A DNA stretch of 16,394 nucleotides. Source: JBEEJZ01 sp046046915 (lineage in GTDB: Bacteria > Pseudomonadota > Gammaproteobacteria > Burkholderiales > Burkholderiaceae_C). Position 1 is the first letter of the stretch. Each line of letters starts with the position of its first letter. The stretch lies in contig JBJOIT010000058.1 in the NCBI GenBank assembly GCA_046046915.1, positions 1-16,394 of the forward strand, read 5' to 3'. The notes beneath the pieces were generated by a model. The model saw only the letters and a program-made list of their open reading frames with translations. It was not told the origin of the DNA and ran no database searches. A program made the position numbers and the translations under genes. Shown here piece by piece: positions 1-7,300 of this stretch.

Positions 1-60
1 CCGCCAACACCAGACACGGCAACTGTGCCCCTCACCCCCCAATCCACCACCGCACCATGA
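1..60 (+). CDS. C-terminal end of a small protein, probably the LptM/LppL-type lipoprotein (partial)
   Basis: Frame 1 from the first base stays open for 19 codons and stops with TGA at 58-60. The visible residues are rich in proline and threonine (PPTPDTATVPLTPQ followed by STTAP). The stop overlaps the lysA start codon in an ATGA arrangement, so the two are probably translationally coupled. In proteobacteria the gene directly upstream of lysA is often lptM (lppL), a short lipoprotein with a proline-rich tail that helps assemble the LPS transporter LptD. The identification rests on position and composition only, because the signal peptide and lipobox lie outside the window. It could instead be another small protein. 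Confidence 0.5.
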   Translation, partial: PPTPDTATVPLTPQSTTAP

Positions 61-1337
61 CCGACTTGCTCACCCCTGGCCAACCTTATTTTTCGCAGCG
101 CGACGGGCAACTTTTTGCAGAAGACTTGGCTCTGGCTGACCTGGCAGCAAGCCACGGCACGCCTTTGTTCGTGTACTCCAAAGCGGCCATGCTTGCGGCG
201 CTGGCGGCCTATCAACGCGGCTTTGCCGGGCGCAATGCACAGATTTGCTATGCCATGAAGGCCAATTCTTCCTTGGGCGTGCTGCAGGTGTTTGCTCACG
301 CTGGGTGCGGGTTTGACATTGTCTCTGGCGGTGAGCTGGCCCGCGTGTTGGCCGCAGGCGCGGTGGCCGCCAAAGTGATTTTTTCTGGCGTTGGTAAAAC
401 CCGCCAGGAAATGAGGACCGCATTGGAAGCGGGCATCGGATGCTTCAATGTTGAAAGTGAGTCCGAACTGGAAGTGCTTAACGAGGTGGCCTTGTCGCTC
501 AATACCCGGGCGCCAGTCAGCATAAGGGTCAACCCGAATGTGGACCCTCAAACGCACCCCTACATCTCGACTGGGCTGAAAGGCAACAAATTCGGAATTG
601 CCCATGAGCGCGCCTTGGCCACTTACCAACGTGCTGCGGCCCTGCCTGGCCTCAAAGTCGTAGGCATAGACTGCCACATAGGCTCCCAAATCACTCTGGC
701 AGCGCCTTACCTTGACGCCATGGATCGCATCCTCGACCTGGTGCAGGCCATCGAAGAGGCTGGTATCACGCTGCATCACATCGACTTTGGCGGCGGACTG
801 GGCATCAACTACAACGCAGATGCCCCTCCGCAGGCTGATGCACTTTGGCACAGTTTGCTGGCCAAGCTCGATGAGCGCGGCTTCGGCCACAAGCAACTGA
901 TGGTGGAACCCGGTCGGTCTCTGGTGGGCAACGCCGGTGTCTGCGTCACCGAAGTGCTGTACATGAAACCAGGCGAGCAAAAGAACTTCTGCATCGTCGA
1001 TGCCGCCATGAACGATCTCCCCCGCCCCGCCATGTACCAGGCTTTTCACCATATTCAACCCCTGCAAGCGCGCTCGGGGCGTGCCGGTACCTGGGACGTG
1101 GTGGGGCCGGTGTGCGAGAGCGGTGACTGGATCGGTCACGACCGTCAACTCAATGTTCAACCGGGCGATTTGCTGGCGGTCATGTCAGCAGGCGCCTATT
1201 GCATGAGCATGTCCAGCAACTACAACTCGCGCGGTCGTGCCGCAGAGCTGCTGGTGGATGGCAAGCAAGCCCACCTCATCCGCCGACGCGAATCGATCGA
1301 GGATCAGCTCAGAGGTGAGACGCTGGTGAGCGCCTGA
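57..1337 (+). CDS. lysA: Diaminopimelate decarboxylase LysA
   Basis: This is a PLP-dependent fold-type III decarboxylase that converts meso-diaminopimelate to L-lysine and CO2, the last step of lysine biosynthesis in the cytoplasm. At 426 residues it is a normal length for LysA. Visible landmarks are the PLP-binding lysine in CYAMKAN (Lys68), the phosphate-binding glycine loop DFGGGLGINY (about residues 243-252), and the GPVCES motif near residue 353 that supplies the catalytic cysteine of the dimer. The N-terminal half is the alanine-racemase-like TIM barrel and the C-terminal third the beta-barrel. The ATG overlaps the stop of the upstream small gene and has no clear Shine-Dalgarno sequence, which fits translational coupling. 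The 3' end overlaps the convergent msrQ gene by 29 bases. Confidence 0.97.
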   Translation: MTDLLTPGQPYFSQRDGQLFAEDLALADLAASHGTPLFVYSKAAMLAALAAYQRGFAGRNAQICYAMKANSSLGVLQVFAHAGCGFDIVSGGELARVLAAGAVAAKVIFSGVGKTRQEMRTALEAGIGCFNVESESELEVLNEVALSLNTRAPVSIRVNPNVDPQTHPYISTGLKGNKFGIAHERALATYQRAAALPGLKVVGIDCHIGSQITLAAPYLDAMDRILDLVQAIEEAGITLHHIDFGGGLGINYNADAPPQADALWHSLLAKLDERGFGHKQLMVEPGRSLVGNAGVCVTEVLYMKPGEQKNFCIVDAAMNDLPRPAMYQAFHHIQPLQARSGRAGTWDVVGPVCESGDWIGHDRQLNVQPGDLLAVMSAGAYCMSMSSNYNSRGRAAELLVDGKQAHLIRRRESIEDQLRGETLVSA

Positions 1338-1917
1338 AATGCTGGCGCAGCCGCCATAGAAGCAGGCTGCCCAGCACCAGGGCATACACAAAAACCTCTG
1401 TGTAGTTGTTCTTGCCGGATCGCATCCAAAAAAAATGCAGGATGGCCAGACCTGCCACCGCATAGACAAGACGGTGCAGGCTCTGCCATCGGCGTCCCCC
1501 CATGGCTTTGACAGCACGGTTAAAGGAGGTTGCCGCCAGCGGTGTCAGCAAAGTAAAAGCCAAAGAGCCCACCAAAATGAAAGGCCGTTTGGCAATGTCT
1601 TTCACAATGTCTTGCAGCTCAAAGCCCATGTCAAAGCCGCTGTAGCACAGCAGGTGCAGCACGGCATAAAAATAGACAAACAAGCCCACCATGCGCCGAT
1701 AGCGGGCCAGCACCGGCCGCCGCAAAATTACCCGCATTGGCGTGATTGCCAGCGCCAGGCACAAAAACTGCAGGGTCCAGTCTCCCGTGGCGCGAATCAG
1801 GTATTCCGCAGGATTCGGCCCCAGCTGATCATGGAACGCCCCCCACAGCAGCCAGCCAAATGGCAAGAGGGCCGCGATAAATATTAGCGGCTTGGAAAAT
1901 TCAGGTGTATGCCCCAT
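1309..1917 (-). CDS. msrQ: MsrQ (YedZ), haem-binding membrane subunit of the MsrPQ methionine sulfoxide reductase
   Basis: This is a polytopic inner-membrane b-type haem protein that passes electrons from the respiratory quinone pool to periplasmic MsrP. At 202 residues it has the family's usual size. Several hydrophobic segments are evident (about residues 10-28, 47-60, 77-93, 113-130 and 150-165). His88 (AVLHLL), His148 (SLHRLVY) and His161 (AILHFF) have the same mutual spacing (60 and 13) as the haem-ligand histidines H91, H151 and H164 known in E. coli YedZ. The ATG lies 14 bases after the msrP stop with no strong ribosome binding site, so coupling to msrP is likely. The C-terminus overlaps the convergent lysA gene by 29 bases. 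Confidence 0.93.
   Translation of the reverse strand: MGHTPEFSKPLIFIAALLPFGWLLWGAFHDQLGPNPAEYLIRATGDWTLQFLCLALAITPMRVILRRPVLARYRRMVGLFVYFYAVLHLLCYSGFDMGFELQDIVKDIAKRPFILVGSLAFTLLTPLAATSFNRAVKAMGGRRWQSLHRLVYAVAGLAILHFFWMRSGKNNYTEVFVYALVLGSLLLWRLRQHFRRSPASHL
1340..1376 (+). terminator. Strong hairpin 2 nt past the lysA stop, possible terminator or 3'-end stabiliser
   Basis: TGCTGG-C-GCAGCC at 1340-1352 pairs with GGCTGCCCAGCA at 1365-1376. This gives 12 base pairs with one bulged C (1346) and a 12-nt loop. No T-run follows, so it is not a canonical intrinsic terminator. It lies wholly within the msrQ coding sequence on the other strand, near the C-terminus (LGSLLLWRLRQ). Confidence 0.45.
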
Positions 1918-1931
1918 GCGGCTTGAATACT

Positions 1932-2936
1932 TCAGAAATTCTTGCGAAGGTCCATCCCTGCGTAGAGCTGCCCCACCTGTGCCTCGTAGCCATTGAACAT
2001 CAGGGTCTTGCGCTTTTTGCTGAACAGGCCGTCTTCACCTATGCGGCGCTCGGTCGCCTGGCTCCAGCGGGGGTGGGCCACCTCCGGGTTGACATTTGAG
2101 TAAAAGCCGTATTCGCTGGCCGCAGCCTTGTTCCAGGCGGTCGCAGGCATTTTTTCGGTAAATCGAATCTTCACCAGGCTTTTGCCGCTTTTGAAGCCAT
2201 ATTTCCACGGCACCACCAGGCGGACCGGCGCGCCGCTTTGCTTGGGCAGTACTTCACCGTACATGCCAAAAGACAGCATGGTTAGAGGATGCATGGCTTC
2301 GTCCAGACGCAAGCCCTCTACATAAGGCCAATCCAGGATGCGCGAACCCACAAAAGGCATGGTTTTGGGATCCGCCAGGGTGACGAACTCGACAAACTTT
2401 GCACTGCCCAACGGCTCCACTTTGCGGATGAGTTCCAACAGCGAGTAGCCCACCCAGGGAATCACCATCGACCAGCCCTCGACACAGCGTAAGCGGTAAA
2501 TGCGGTCTTCCATGGGGCTGAATTTGAGCAAGTCTTCCAAGGCAAATCGCCCAGGCTTTTTCACCAGTCCCTCAACTTCGACCGACCAGGGCGTCGTCTT
2601 CAGGGTATGCGCGTTGCGCGCTGGGTCAGCCTTGTCGGTGCCAAATTCGTAAAAGTTGTTATAAGCCGTAGCATCGGCATAGGGCGTCATTTTTTCCATG
2701 GTGACCGCCCCTGCCAACGCAGAGCGCGTGGTGGCGATCTCAGGCAGACGTCCCGGTCTGGCAATGGTCGCTGCCTGCGCAAGGGCGTCTCTCGTCGCCC
2801 AACTGCTCAGTGCTGCGCCAGCAACGCCGCTGGCCAGTAGCTTCAGAACATCACGCCGCCCTTCGTATGCGTGTCGAGGGGTGATCTCGCTGGATGTTGA
2901 GTGATTAAAACCGTCTTCGAGGGAACGAATCAACAT
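1932..2936 (-). CDS. msrP: MsrP (YedY), periplasmic molybdopterin protein-methionine-sulfoxide reductase
   Basis: This is the Mo-cofactor catalytic subunit that reduces methionine sulfoxide in oxidised periplasmic proteins, with electrons from MsrQ. The protein has 334 residues. The N-terminus carries a Tat-type signal: twin arginine Arg27-Arg28 in EGRRDVLK, then a hydrophobic stretch and an A-rich cleavage region ending near DALAQA (about residue 55). Cys151 in YRLRCVEGWSM matches the molybdenum-ligand cysteine of the sulfite oxidase-like fold. The conserved PWKYGFKSGKS and YGFYSNVNP segments of YedY are present toward the C-terminus. The ATG is preceded at 8 nt by AAGGA (2945-2949). Only 25 bases separate it from the ccsB stop, so it probably shares the resB-ccsB transcript. 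Confidence 0.96.
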   Translation of the reverse strand: MLIRSLEDGFNHSTSSEITPRHAYEGRRDVLKLLASGVAGAALSSWATRDALAQAATIARPGRLPEIATTRSALAGAVTMEKMTPYADATAYNNFYEFGTDKADPARNAHTLKTTPWSVEVEGLVKKPGRFALEDLLKFSPMEDRIYRLRCVEGWSMVIPWVGYSLLELIRKVEPLGSAKFVEFVTLADPKTMPFVGSRILDWPYVEGLRLDEAMHPLTMLSFGMYGEVLPKQSGAPVRLVVPWKYGFKSGKSLVKIRFTEKMPATAWNKAAASEYGFYSNVNPEVAHPRWSQATERRIGEDGLFSKKRKTLMFNGYEAQVGQLYAGMDLRKNF

Positions 2937-2961
2937 AGCAACAATCCTTCATGGTCTAGAT

Positions 2962-4305
2962 TTACAACGTTCCGTAACTGTGCAAACCACTCAGAAACAT
3001 GTTGACGCCCAAAAAGGCGAAAGTCGTCACCACCAGGCCACCCAACGCCCACCAAGCGGACGCTGTGCCGCGCAGACCTTTCATCAGCCGCATATGGAGC
3101 CAGGCAGCGTAATTGAGCCAAACGATCAGGGCCCAAGTTTCTTTGGGGTCCCAACTCCAGTAGCCACCCCAAGCTTCAGCCGCCCACAAAGCACCCAAGA
3201 CTGTGGCGATGGTGAAGAACGCAAAACCCACAGCGATGGCCTTGTACATCACATCGTCCAGGATCTCGAAACTGGGCAAGCGGGCAGCGATACGACGACG
3301 GCCAGCCAGAATGCCAGCCACGATCAGCGCCGAAACGCCAAAGTAGATGCCCCAGTAGTTGCTTGCATCGGCACCCGCAGCCGCCGGCTGCTGACGAAAA
3401 ACCATGGGCTCAAAACACAGCACGATGCCCAGCAGCCACAGTGGCGCCAGCTTGTACCAGCGGGTCTCGCTTGCCTGTTGCTTGATAAGGTAGGCAAACG
3501 CCACCATTGCCGCCAGGGCAAAGGTACCGTAACCGATGAAGTTGGCCGGCACATGCAGCTTCATCCACCAGCTTTTGAGGGCTGGGACCAAAGGCTGGAT
3601 GGCATGGGCCTCGCGCACCACGGTGTACCAGAGCAAAAAGCCCACGGCAGCACTCACCACCAACATCACAAACGCCCCCAGTGCCTTGGTACCGTACTGC
3701 GCCTCAAAGTAAAGATAGAACACTGCCGTCATCCAGCAGAACAGTACGAAAACCTCATAGAGATTGCTCACTGGGATGTGCCCAATGTCTGCGCCCAGAA
3801 GATAGCTTTCGTACCAGCGAACCAGGGTGCCGATCAGCGCCATGCCCACCGCCACCCAAGCCATGCGCGAACCAATGAGTTCCATGAACGCTGATTGCCC
3901 CCTGGCCACAAACCCCAGCCAGTAAAACGCTGTACTCATGAAAAACAGCATGCTCATCCACAGAATGGCTGATTGGCTGGACAAAAAATACTTCAGCCAA
4001 AACACGCTTTCGGATCGTGCCAAATCACCCTGATAGGCATAGATACCCAGAAGCGCCATGGCTGACACCGCCAGCATCAGCGTCCTGAGTGGACGCCAAA
4101 ACCACGCCAACCAGATCACCGAAGGGATGGCACCGATCAGGATGCCCTGCTCATAGACATCCATGAAGCTGCTGTAGCGCACAAAAGTAAACACGCCACC
4201 GGCGACGGCTAGAACGGCAAACAGCCAATCCCACAAATTTCTCTTTGCGAAATAGCCTTCGTTCAAGGTCATGGTGGACTCATAAGTTGTCGAGGCAGTG
4301 TTCAT
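2962..4305 (-). CDS. ccsB: CcsB/CcsA (ResC)-type cytochrome c biogenesis membrane protein
   Basis: This is the haem-handling channel of System II cytochrome c maturation. With ResB it moves haem to the periplasmic face and attaches it to CXXCH motifs of apocytochromes. The 447-residue protein is strongly hydrophobic, with about eight or more membrane spans. The signature tryptophan-rich loop WGGYWSWDPKETW (from residue 379) is intact. Conserved histidines are seen at 176 (GHIPVSNLYE), 251 (KLHVPANFIGYG) and 442 (SGLHSYG), matching the external and transmembrane haem-ligand histidines of the family. The start is supported by AGGAG about 7 nt upstream, and it overlaps the resB stop by 4 bases (ATGA). 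An alternative in-frame ATG at residue 12 has less support. Names vary between CcsA, CcsB and ResC. Confidence 0.95.
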   Translation of the reverse strand: MNTASTTYESTMTLNEGYFAKRNLWDWLFAVLAVAGGVFTFVRYSSFMDVYEQGILIGAIPSVIWLAWFWRPLRTLMLAVSAMALLGIYAYQGDLARSESVFWLKYFLSSQSAILWMSMLFFMSTAFYWLGFVARGQSAFMELIGSRMAWVAVGMALIGTLVRWYESYLLGADIGHIPVSNLYEVFVLFCWMTAVFYLYFEAQYGTKALGAFVMLVVSAAVGFLLWYTVVREAHAIQPLVPALKSWWMKLHVPANFIGYGTFALAAMVAFAYLIKQQASETRWYKLAPLWLLGIVLCFEPMVFRQQPAAAGADASNYWGIYFGVSALIVAGILAGRRRIAARLPSFEILDDVMYKAIAVGFAFFTIATVLGALWAAEAWGGYWSWDPKETWALIVWLNYAAWLHMRLMKGLRGTASAWWALGGLVVTTFAFLGVNMFLSGLHSYGTL

Positions 4306-6464
4306 TCTTGACTCCTGTCGGGCGCTTCGCCCTTCGCTAACAATTTCACTCGGAGTTGATCAAACTCCCTGTCGCCATCCATGGTCTTGCGGTTGGTGGA
4401 CAAAGCCATCGTGGCCGTGCTTGAGAGTTGCACCCCAGCCACCGGCGCCAACCAAACCCAGATCCGGCGTTCTCGCACGTACAGCATTGCAAACACGCCC
4501 AGGATCAGCAACGCACACCCAAGGTAAACGATATTTTTCCCGGGCGCACGGGCCACCTGAAAAACACTGGCCTGCACCTGGGTGAAATCTGTCAGGGCAA
4601 ACGCCATGGGGGCGGGATAAACCGGCAGGTCGCTCAGGGCCAGCACAGCCTGAGTCATGAAAGCCTGGCTGGTTTCGTCGGCAGCCAAAGGTTTAAGACC
4701 CGCTTTTTCTTGTGCAAGCTGACCCAATTCAAACAGTACACCGTTCAAGATACGCACCAGCACTTCGCCAGCACGTGCTTGCTCCGCTGACGGGACGTTA
4801 CGCTCAAGAAAGTCCGAGATCGCCTGCAGACCGCGGCTCTGCACCGGACTGTCTTTCACGAGTTCGACACCCGCAAACAAGTCTAGTGCGCGCGCTACAG
4901 ATGCACTGATCTGATCGGCCAGTTCGGGCCGCTTGCTGTCCACCGCCTTGATCGCGTAACGTTTTGCAGCCTTGTCACGCATTTGGGGGTCTTGCAGCGC
5001 CGCACTCAAACGCAAAAAGCTGTCCATGCTCTGTTCTGTATCCGCCGGCACTCGCAGATAGCGGAAGGGCTCGGCGGGCGACTCACGCATGCCGAGCAGG
5101 AACACCGGCAGGCCGTCCCCGGCATCGACAGGGAGCATGTAATTGTGAAACTCCTTTGCCTGTCCGGATGCATCACGCAACTTGTACGAAATGCTGGGGC
5201 CCACGTTACGCAGTTCTTTTTTGGTCGCCGTCTTGTGACCCGCACCCAATCTGGCATCAATCGCCTCGCTCAGATCCACCTTGCGTACATCCACCGCACC
5301 TGGCCCAGAACCACCGAAATTTTCGACGTTGATCACACGCAGGCCGGTGTATTCGAGAGTCAACTTTTCCTCGCCCGGCCCACCTGCTGCACGGGTCAGC
5401 TGTGACGAGCCACCAATGACGCCTTCGATTTCAAAGGGTTGGGTCGCCGCCCTCATCGGAATAGCCTTCAGTTTGACGCGGGAGCCGCCGTCATCAAAAC
5501 TGGACTGGTAAATTTCGATGCCTTTGTAACTGGCCGGATGGTTGACCTCGACCCGAGCCTCGCGGGTTTCACCTGTGGCCTTGTCGTGTATGACGATGTC
5601 ACTGGCAAAGAGTTTTGGCATGCCTGTGGAGTAGAAATCCACCACGAATTTCTTGAGCTCAATCGCAAAAGGCAACTCTTGCAGCAGGATGCCATCCGAC
5701 TGATTCAGGATGGCTGTGCTGGACTGAGTGCCCTCAGCGACCAGCAGATTGCCTCGAAACGTGGGGTTGCGCTCGCTCAGGCGGTGCTCGGCTTTCACAT
5801 CAGCGATCAAGCCACCGCCGTTGTAGGCACTTTTGCCGTTGAACCACATCTGCGCCCGCACAATCAGGTCACCATCGAGCAGTCCCCCCAGGCACACCAG
5901 CACGATGGCACTGTGTGCGGCGATGTAGCCCAGCTTGTTGGCGGCACCCGCTTTGGCCGCCACCATCCAGCCCACGCCGTCCGGGCCATCACGCCGCTGC
6001 AGCTTGACCTTCCAACCGCCACCGGCCAACTGCTGCCCAATGCGCCGGGCGGCAGACTCGGGCGCCTCATCAAGGTCAGCCTCAGCCCTGTGGCCAAAGG
6101 CCTTCAGACTTTGGACCCGGATGTTTTCCTTGTAGGTTTTCAGGTCATTCAAGATTTTGGGGGTGTTACGGGCAATGCACAAAGACGTGCTGATCACCAA
6201 AAACGCCAATATCAGCAAAAACCACCAAGCGCTGTAAACCGAATACAGGGAAGCCGCGCCAAAGACATCGGCCCAGAAAGGGCCGAACTGGTTCACGTAA
6301 TTGGGCAGGGGCTCATGCTGCTTGAGTACCGTGCCAATCACCGAGGCAATGCAGATCACCGTCAACAGGGAAATCGCAAAGCGCATGGACGACAACAACT
6401 CCACCACAGCGCGCAACAGGGGCGATTCAGAGCGCAGCTCAAGACCTTGGGTGGAAGATGTCAT
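4302..6464 (-). CDS. resB: ResB-family cytochrome c biogenesis protein (Ccs1)
   Basis: This is the partner of CcsB in System II, with a large periplasmic domain that holds apocytochrome and helps channel haem. It has 720 residues, the long form typical of betaproteobacteria. The N-terminal signature SSMRFAISLLTVICIASVIG (from about residue 25) forms the first membrane span. Further spans fall near 75-97 and 182-200, and the last near 641-662 before a soluble tail. The roughly 440 residues between spans three and four are the periplasmic domain. There is no clear Shine-Dalgarno sequence at the ATG, and the predicted promoter would leave a leader of only a few bases. It is the first gene of the probable resB-ccsB-msrP-msrQ operon. 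Confidence 0.95.
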   Translation of the reverse strand: MTSSTQGLELRSESPLLRAVVELLSSMRFAISLLTVICIASVIGTVLKQHEPLPNYVNQFGPFWADVFGAASLYSVYSAWWFLLILAFLVISTSLCIARNTPKILNDLKTYKENIRVQSLKAFGHRAEADLDEAPESAARRIGQQLAGGGWKVKLQRRDGPDGVGWMVAAKAGAANKLGYIAAHSAIVLVCLGGLLDGDLIVRAQMWFNGKSAYNGGGLIADVKAEHRLSERNPTFRGNLLVAEGTQSSTAILNQSDGILLQELPFAIELKKFVVDFYSTGMPKLFASDIVIHDKATGETREARVEVNHPASYKGIEIYQSSFDDGGSRVKLKAIPMRAATQPFEIEGVIGGSSQLTRAAGGPGEEKLTLEYTGLRVINVENFGGSGPGAVDVRKVDLSEAIDARLGAGHKTATKKELRNVGPSISYKLRDASGQAKEFHNYMLPVDAGDGLPVFLLGMRESPAEPFRYLRVPADTEQSMDSFLRLSAALQDPQMRDKAAKRYAIKAVDSKRPELADQISASVARALDLFAGVELVKDSPVQSRGLQAISDFLERNVPSAEQARAGEVLVRILNGVLFELGQLAQEKAGLKPLAADETSQAFMTQAVLALSDLPVYPAPMAFALTDFTQVQASVFQVARAPGKNIVYLGCALLILGVFAMLYVRERRIWVWLAPVAGVQLSSTATMALSTNRKTMDGDREFDQLRVKLLAKGEAPDRSQE

Positions 6465-6475
6465 GACAGGAGCAA

Positions 6476-6504
6476 ATTAAACGGGCGTGAATTGGCGTCG
6501 CCAA
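6476..6504 (-). promoter_or_regulatory. Candidate sigma70 promoter of the resB operon with a 13-base palindrome over the -35
   Basis: On the minus strand TTGGCG (6499-6504) and TTTAAT (6476-6481) are separated by exactly 17 bases, matching 4/6 and 5/6 of the -35 and -10 consensus. The -35 is one arm of a perfect 13-base palindrome, TTGGCG-T-CGCCAA (6492-6504), which could be an operator. It sits directly after the terminator of the upstream cytochrome gene, where a new promoter is needed. The predicted transcript start is within a few bases of the resB ATG. Confidence 0.45.
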
Positions 6505-6508
6505 AATG

Positions 6509-6540
6509 AAAAAAGCGGACCATCCGAAGAATGGCCCGCT
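6509..6540 (-). terminator. Rho-independent terminator of the cytochrome c4 gene
   Basis: Read on the minus strand, AGCGGGCCATTC pairs with GATGGTCCGCT around a short TTCG-type loop, giving about 10-12 pairs including a G-T wobble. The stem runs straight into six Ts. This is a classic intrinsic terminator about 55 bases past the cytochrome stop and just before the resB promoter, so the two are separate transcription units. Confidence 0.85.
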
Positions 6541-6558
6541 CAGGTGGCACGGCGGATA

Positions 6559-6572
6559 CGGGCTCACGCCCG
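6559..6572 (-). repeat. Small perfect hairpin between the cytochrome gene and its terminator
   Basis: CGGGC-GTGA-GCCCG (minus strand) forms a five-pair GC stem with a four-base loop of GNRA type. It lies in the 3' untranslated part of the cytochrome transcript, upstream of the terminator stem. A role in protecting the 3' end is possible, but nothing beyond the structure supports it. Confidence 0.4.
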
Positions 6573-6596
6573 CTCGCAATACAACCGTGATGTTTT

Positions 6597-7226
6597 TTAA
6601 CGCAGACCAGCGATATAGTCTGCCACAGCCTTGATTTCACGGTCATTGAGCTTGGCAGCAACCTGAGCCATCTGGAGGCTATTGCCACGAACGCCATCCC
6701 TGAAACCGGTCAACTGAGCCACGGTGTAGTCGGCATGCTGGCCGCTCAAACGGGGATATTGAGAAGGAATGCCTGCACCGTTGGGACTGTGGCAACCGGC
6801 ACATGCTGCAATTTGTCGATCGGAGATACCACCACGGTAAATACGCTCACCCAAGCTGACCAGTGCCTTGTCCTTGGCGAATCCAGGCTTGGCTTTTTGC
6901 GATGCTACCCAGTAAGAGATGTTCTTCATGTCCTCATCGCTCAACGTGGACGCAAAGCCTTTCATCACAGCATTGTTGCGTTTGCCGGACTTGAATTCTT
7001 GCAATTGCTTAACGAGGTACTCGGGGTGTTGCTGGGCCAGTTTGGGGTTCACAGGAGTGCCGGAGTTGCCATCAGCGCCGTGGCAGGCAGCGCAAACGGC
7101 CGCAAAGCTTGCGCCACCCTTGACCAGGTCGGGCTTGGCAACGGCAGGCTTGGCATCTTCTGCGTAACTGGAGAAAGCGGCAGCCGTCAATGCGGAGGCC
7201 ATGATCAGGTGGGCAAGCAGCTTCAT
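6597..7226 (-). CDS. Periplasmic di-haem cytochrome c4
   Basis: This is an electron-transfer protein with two class I cytochrome c domains in 209 residues, the usual length of c4. A signal peptide is clear: MKLLAHLIMASALTAAAFSS, with probable cleavage after SYA (about residue 22). Haem attachment sites are CAACH (Cys45, Cys48, His49) and CAGCH (Cys142, Cys145, His146). Likely axial methionines are Met88 (NAVMKGFASTLSDEDM) and Met186 (NSLQMAQVAAKL). Cytochrome c4 typically donates electrons to terminal oxidases. The gene lies beside the ResB/CcsB machinery that would haem-load it, but has its own terminator. The frame is open 56 codons further upstream, but the signal peptide fixes the start at 7226. 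No strong ribosome binding site is visible. Confidence 0.94.
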   Translation of the reverse strand: MKLLAHLIMASALTAAAFSSYAEDAKPAVAKPDLVKGGASFAAVCAACHGADGNSGTPVNPKLAQQHPEYLVKQLQEFKSGKRNNAVMKGFASTLSDEDMKNISYWVASQKAKPGFAKDKALVSLGERIYRGGISDRQIAACAGCHSPNGAGIPSQYPRLSGQHADYTVAQLTGFRDGVRGNSLQMAQVAAKLNDREIKAVADYIAGLR

Positions 7227-7300
7227 AATGGTTGATGTCGTGTCAGGTGAGCAAAACAGGCCGATTCTACAATGGCACACCGGGTTTACCTCGCATAACA
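7227..7300. promoter_or_regulatory. Divergent promoter region between the cytochrome c4 gene and engB
   Basis: These 74 bases separate two divergent genes and must hold both promoters unless these lie in coding DNA. TACAAT at 7268-7273 (+) resembles a -10 box for engB, and the overlapping minus-strand TAGAAT resembles one for the cytochrome gene. Neither has a convincing -35 at 16-18 bases. No terminator or clear operator is seen. Confidence 0.3.

Noticed and set aside
2980..3894. A 304-codon open frame on the + strand opposite ccsB
   Set aside because: It is rich in His, Gln and Arg as expected for the reverse strand of a membrane protein gene, with no family resemblance. CcsB on the other strand is certain.
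5439..6509. A 356-codon open frame on the + strand opposite resB
   Set aside because: It is antisense to well-conserved ResB sequence, has no recognisable domain, and its composition is that expected from the reverse complement of a GC-rich gene.
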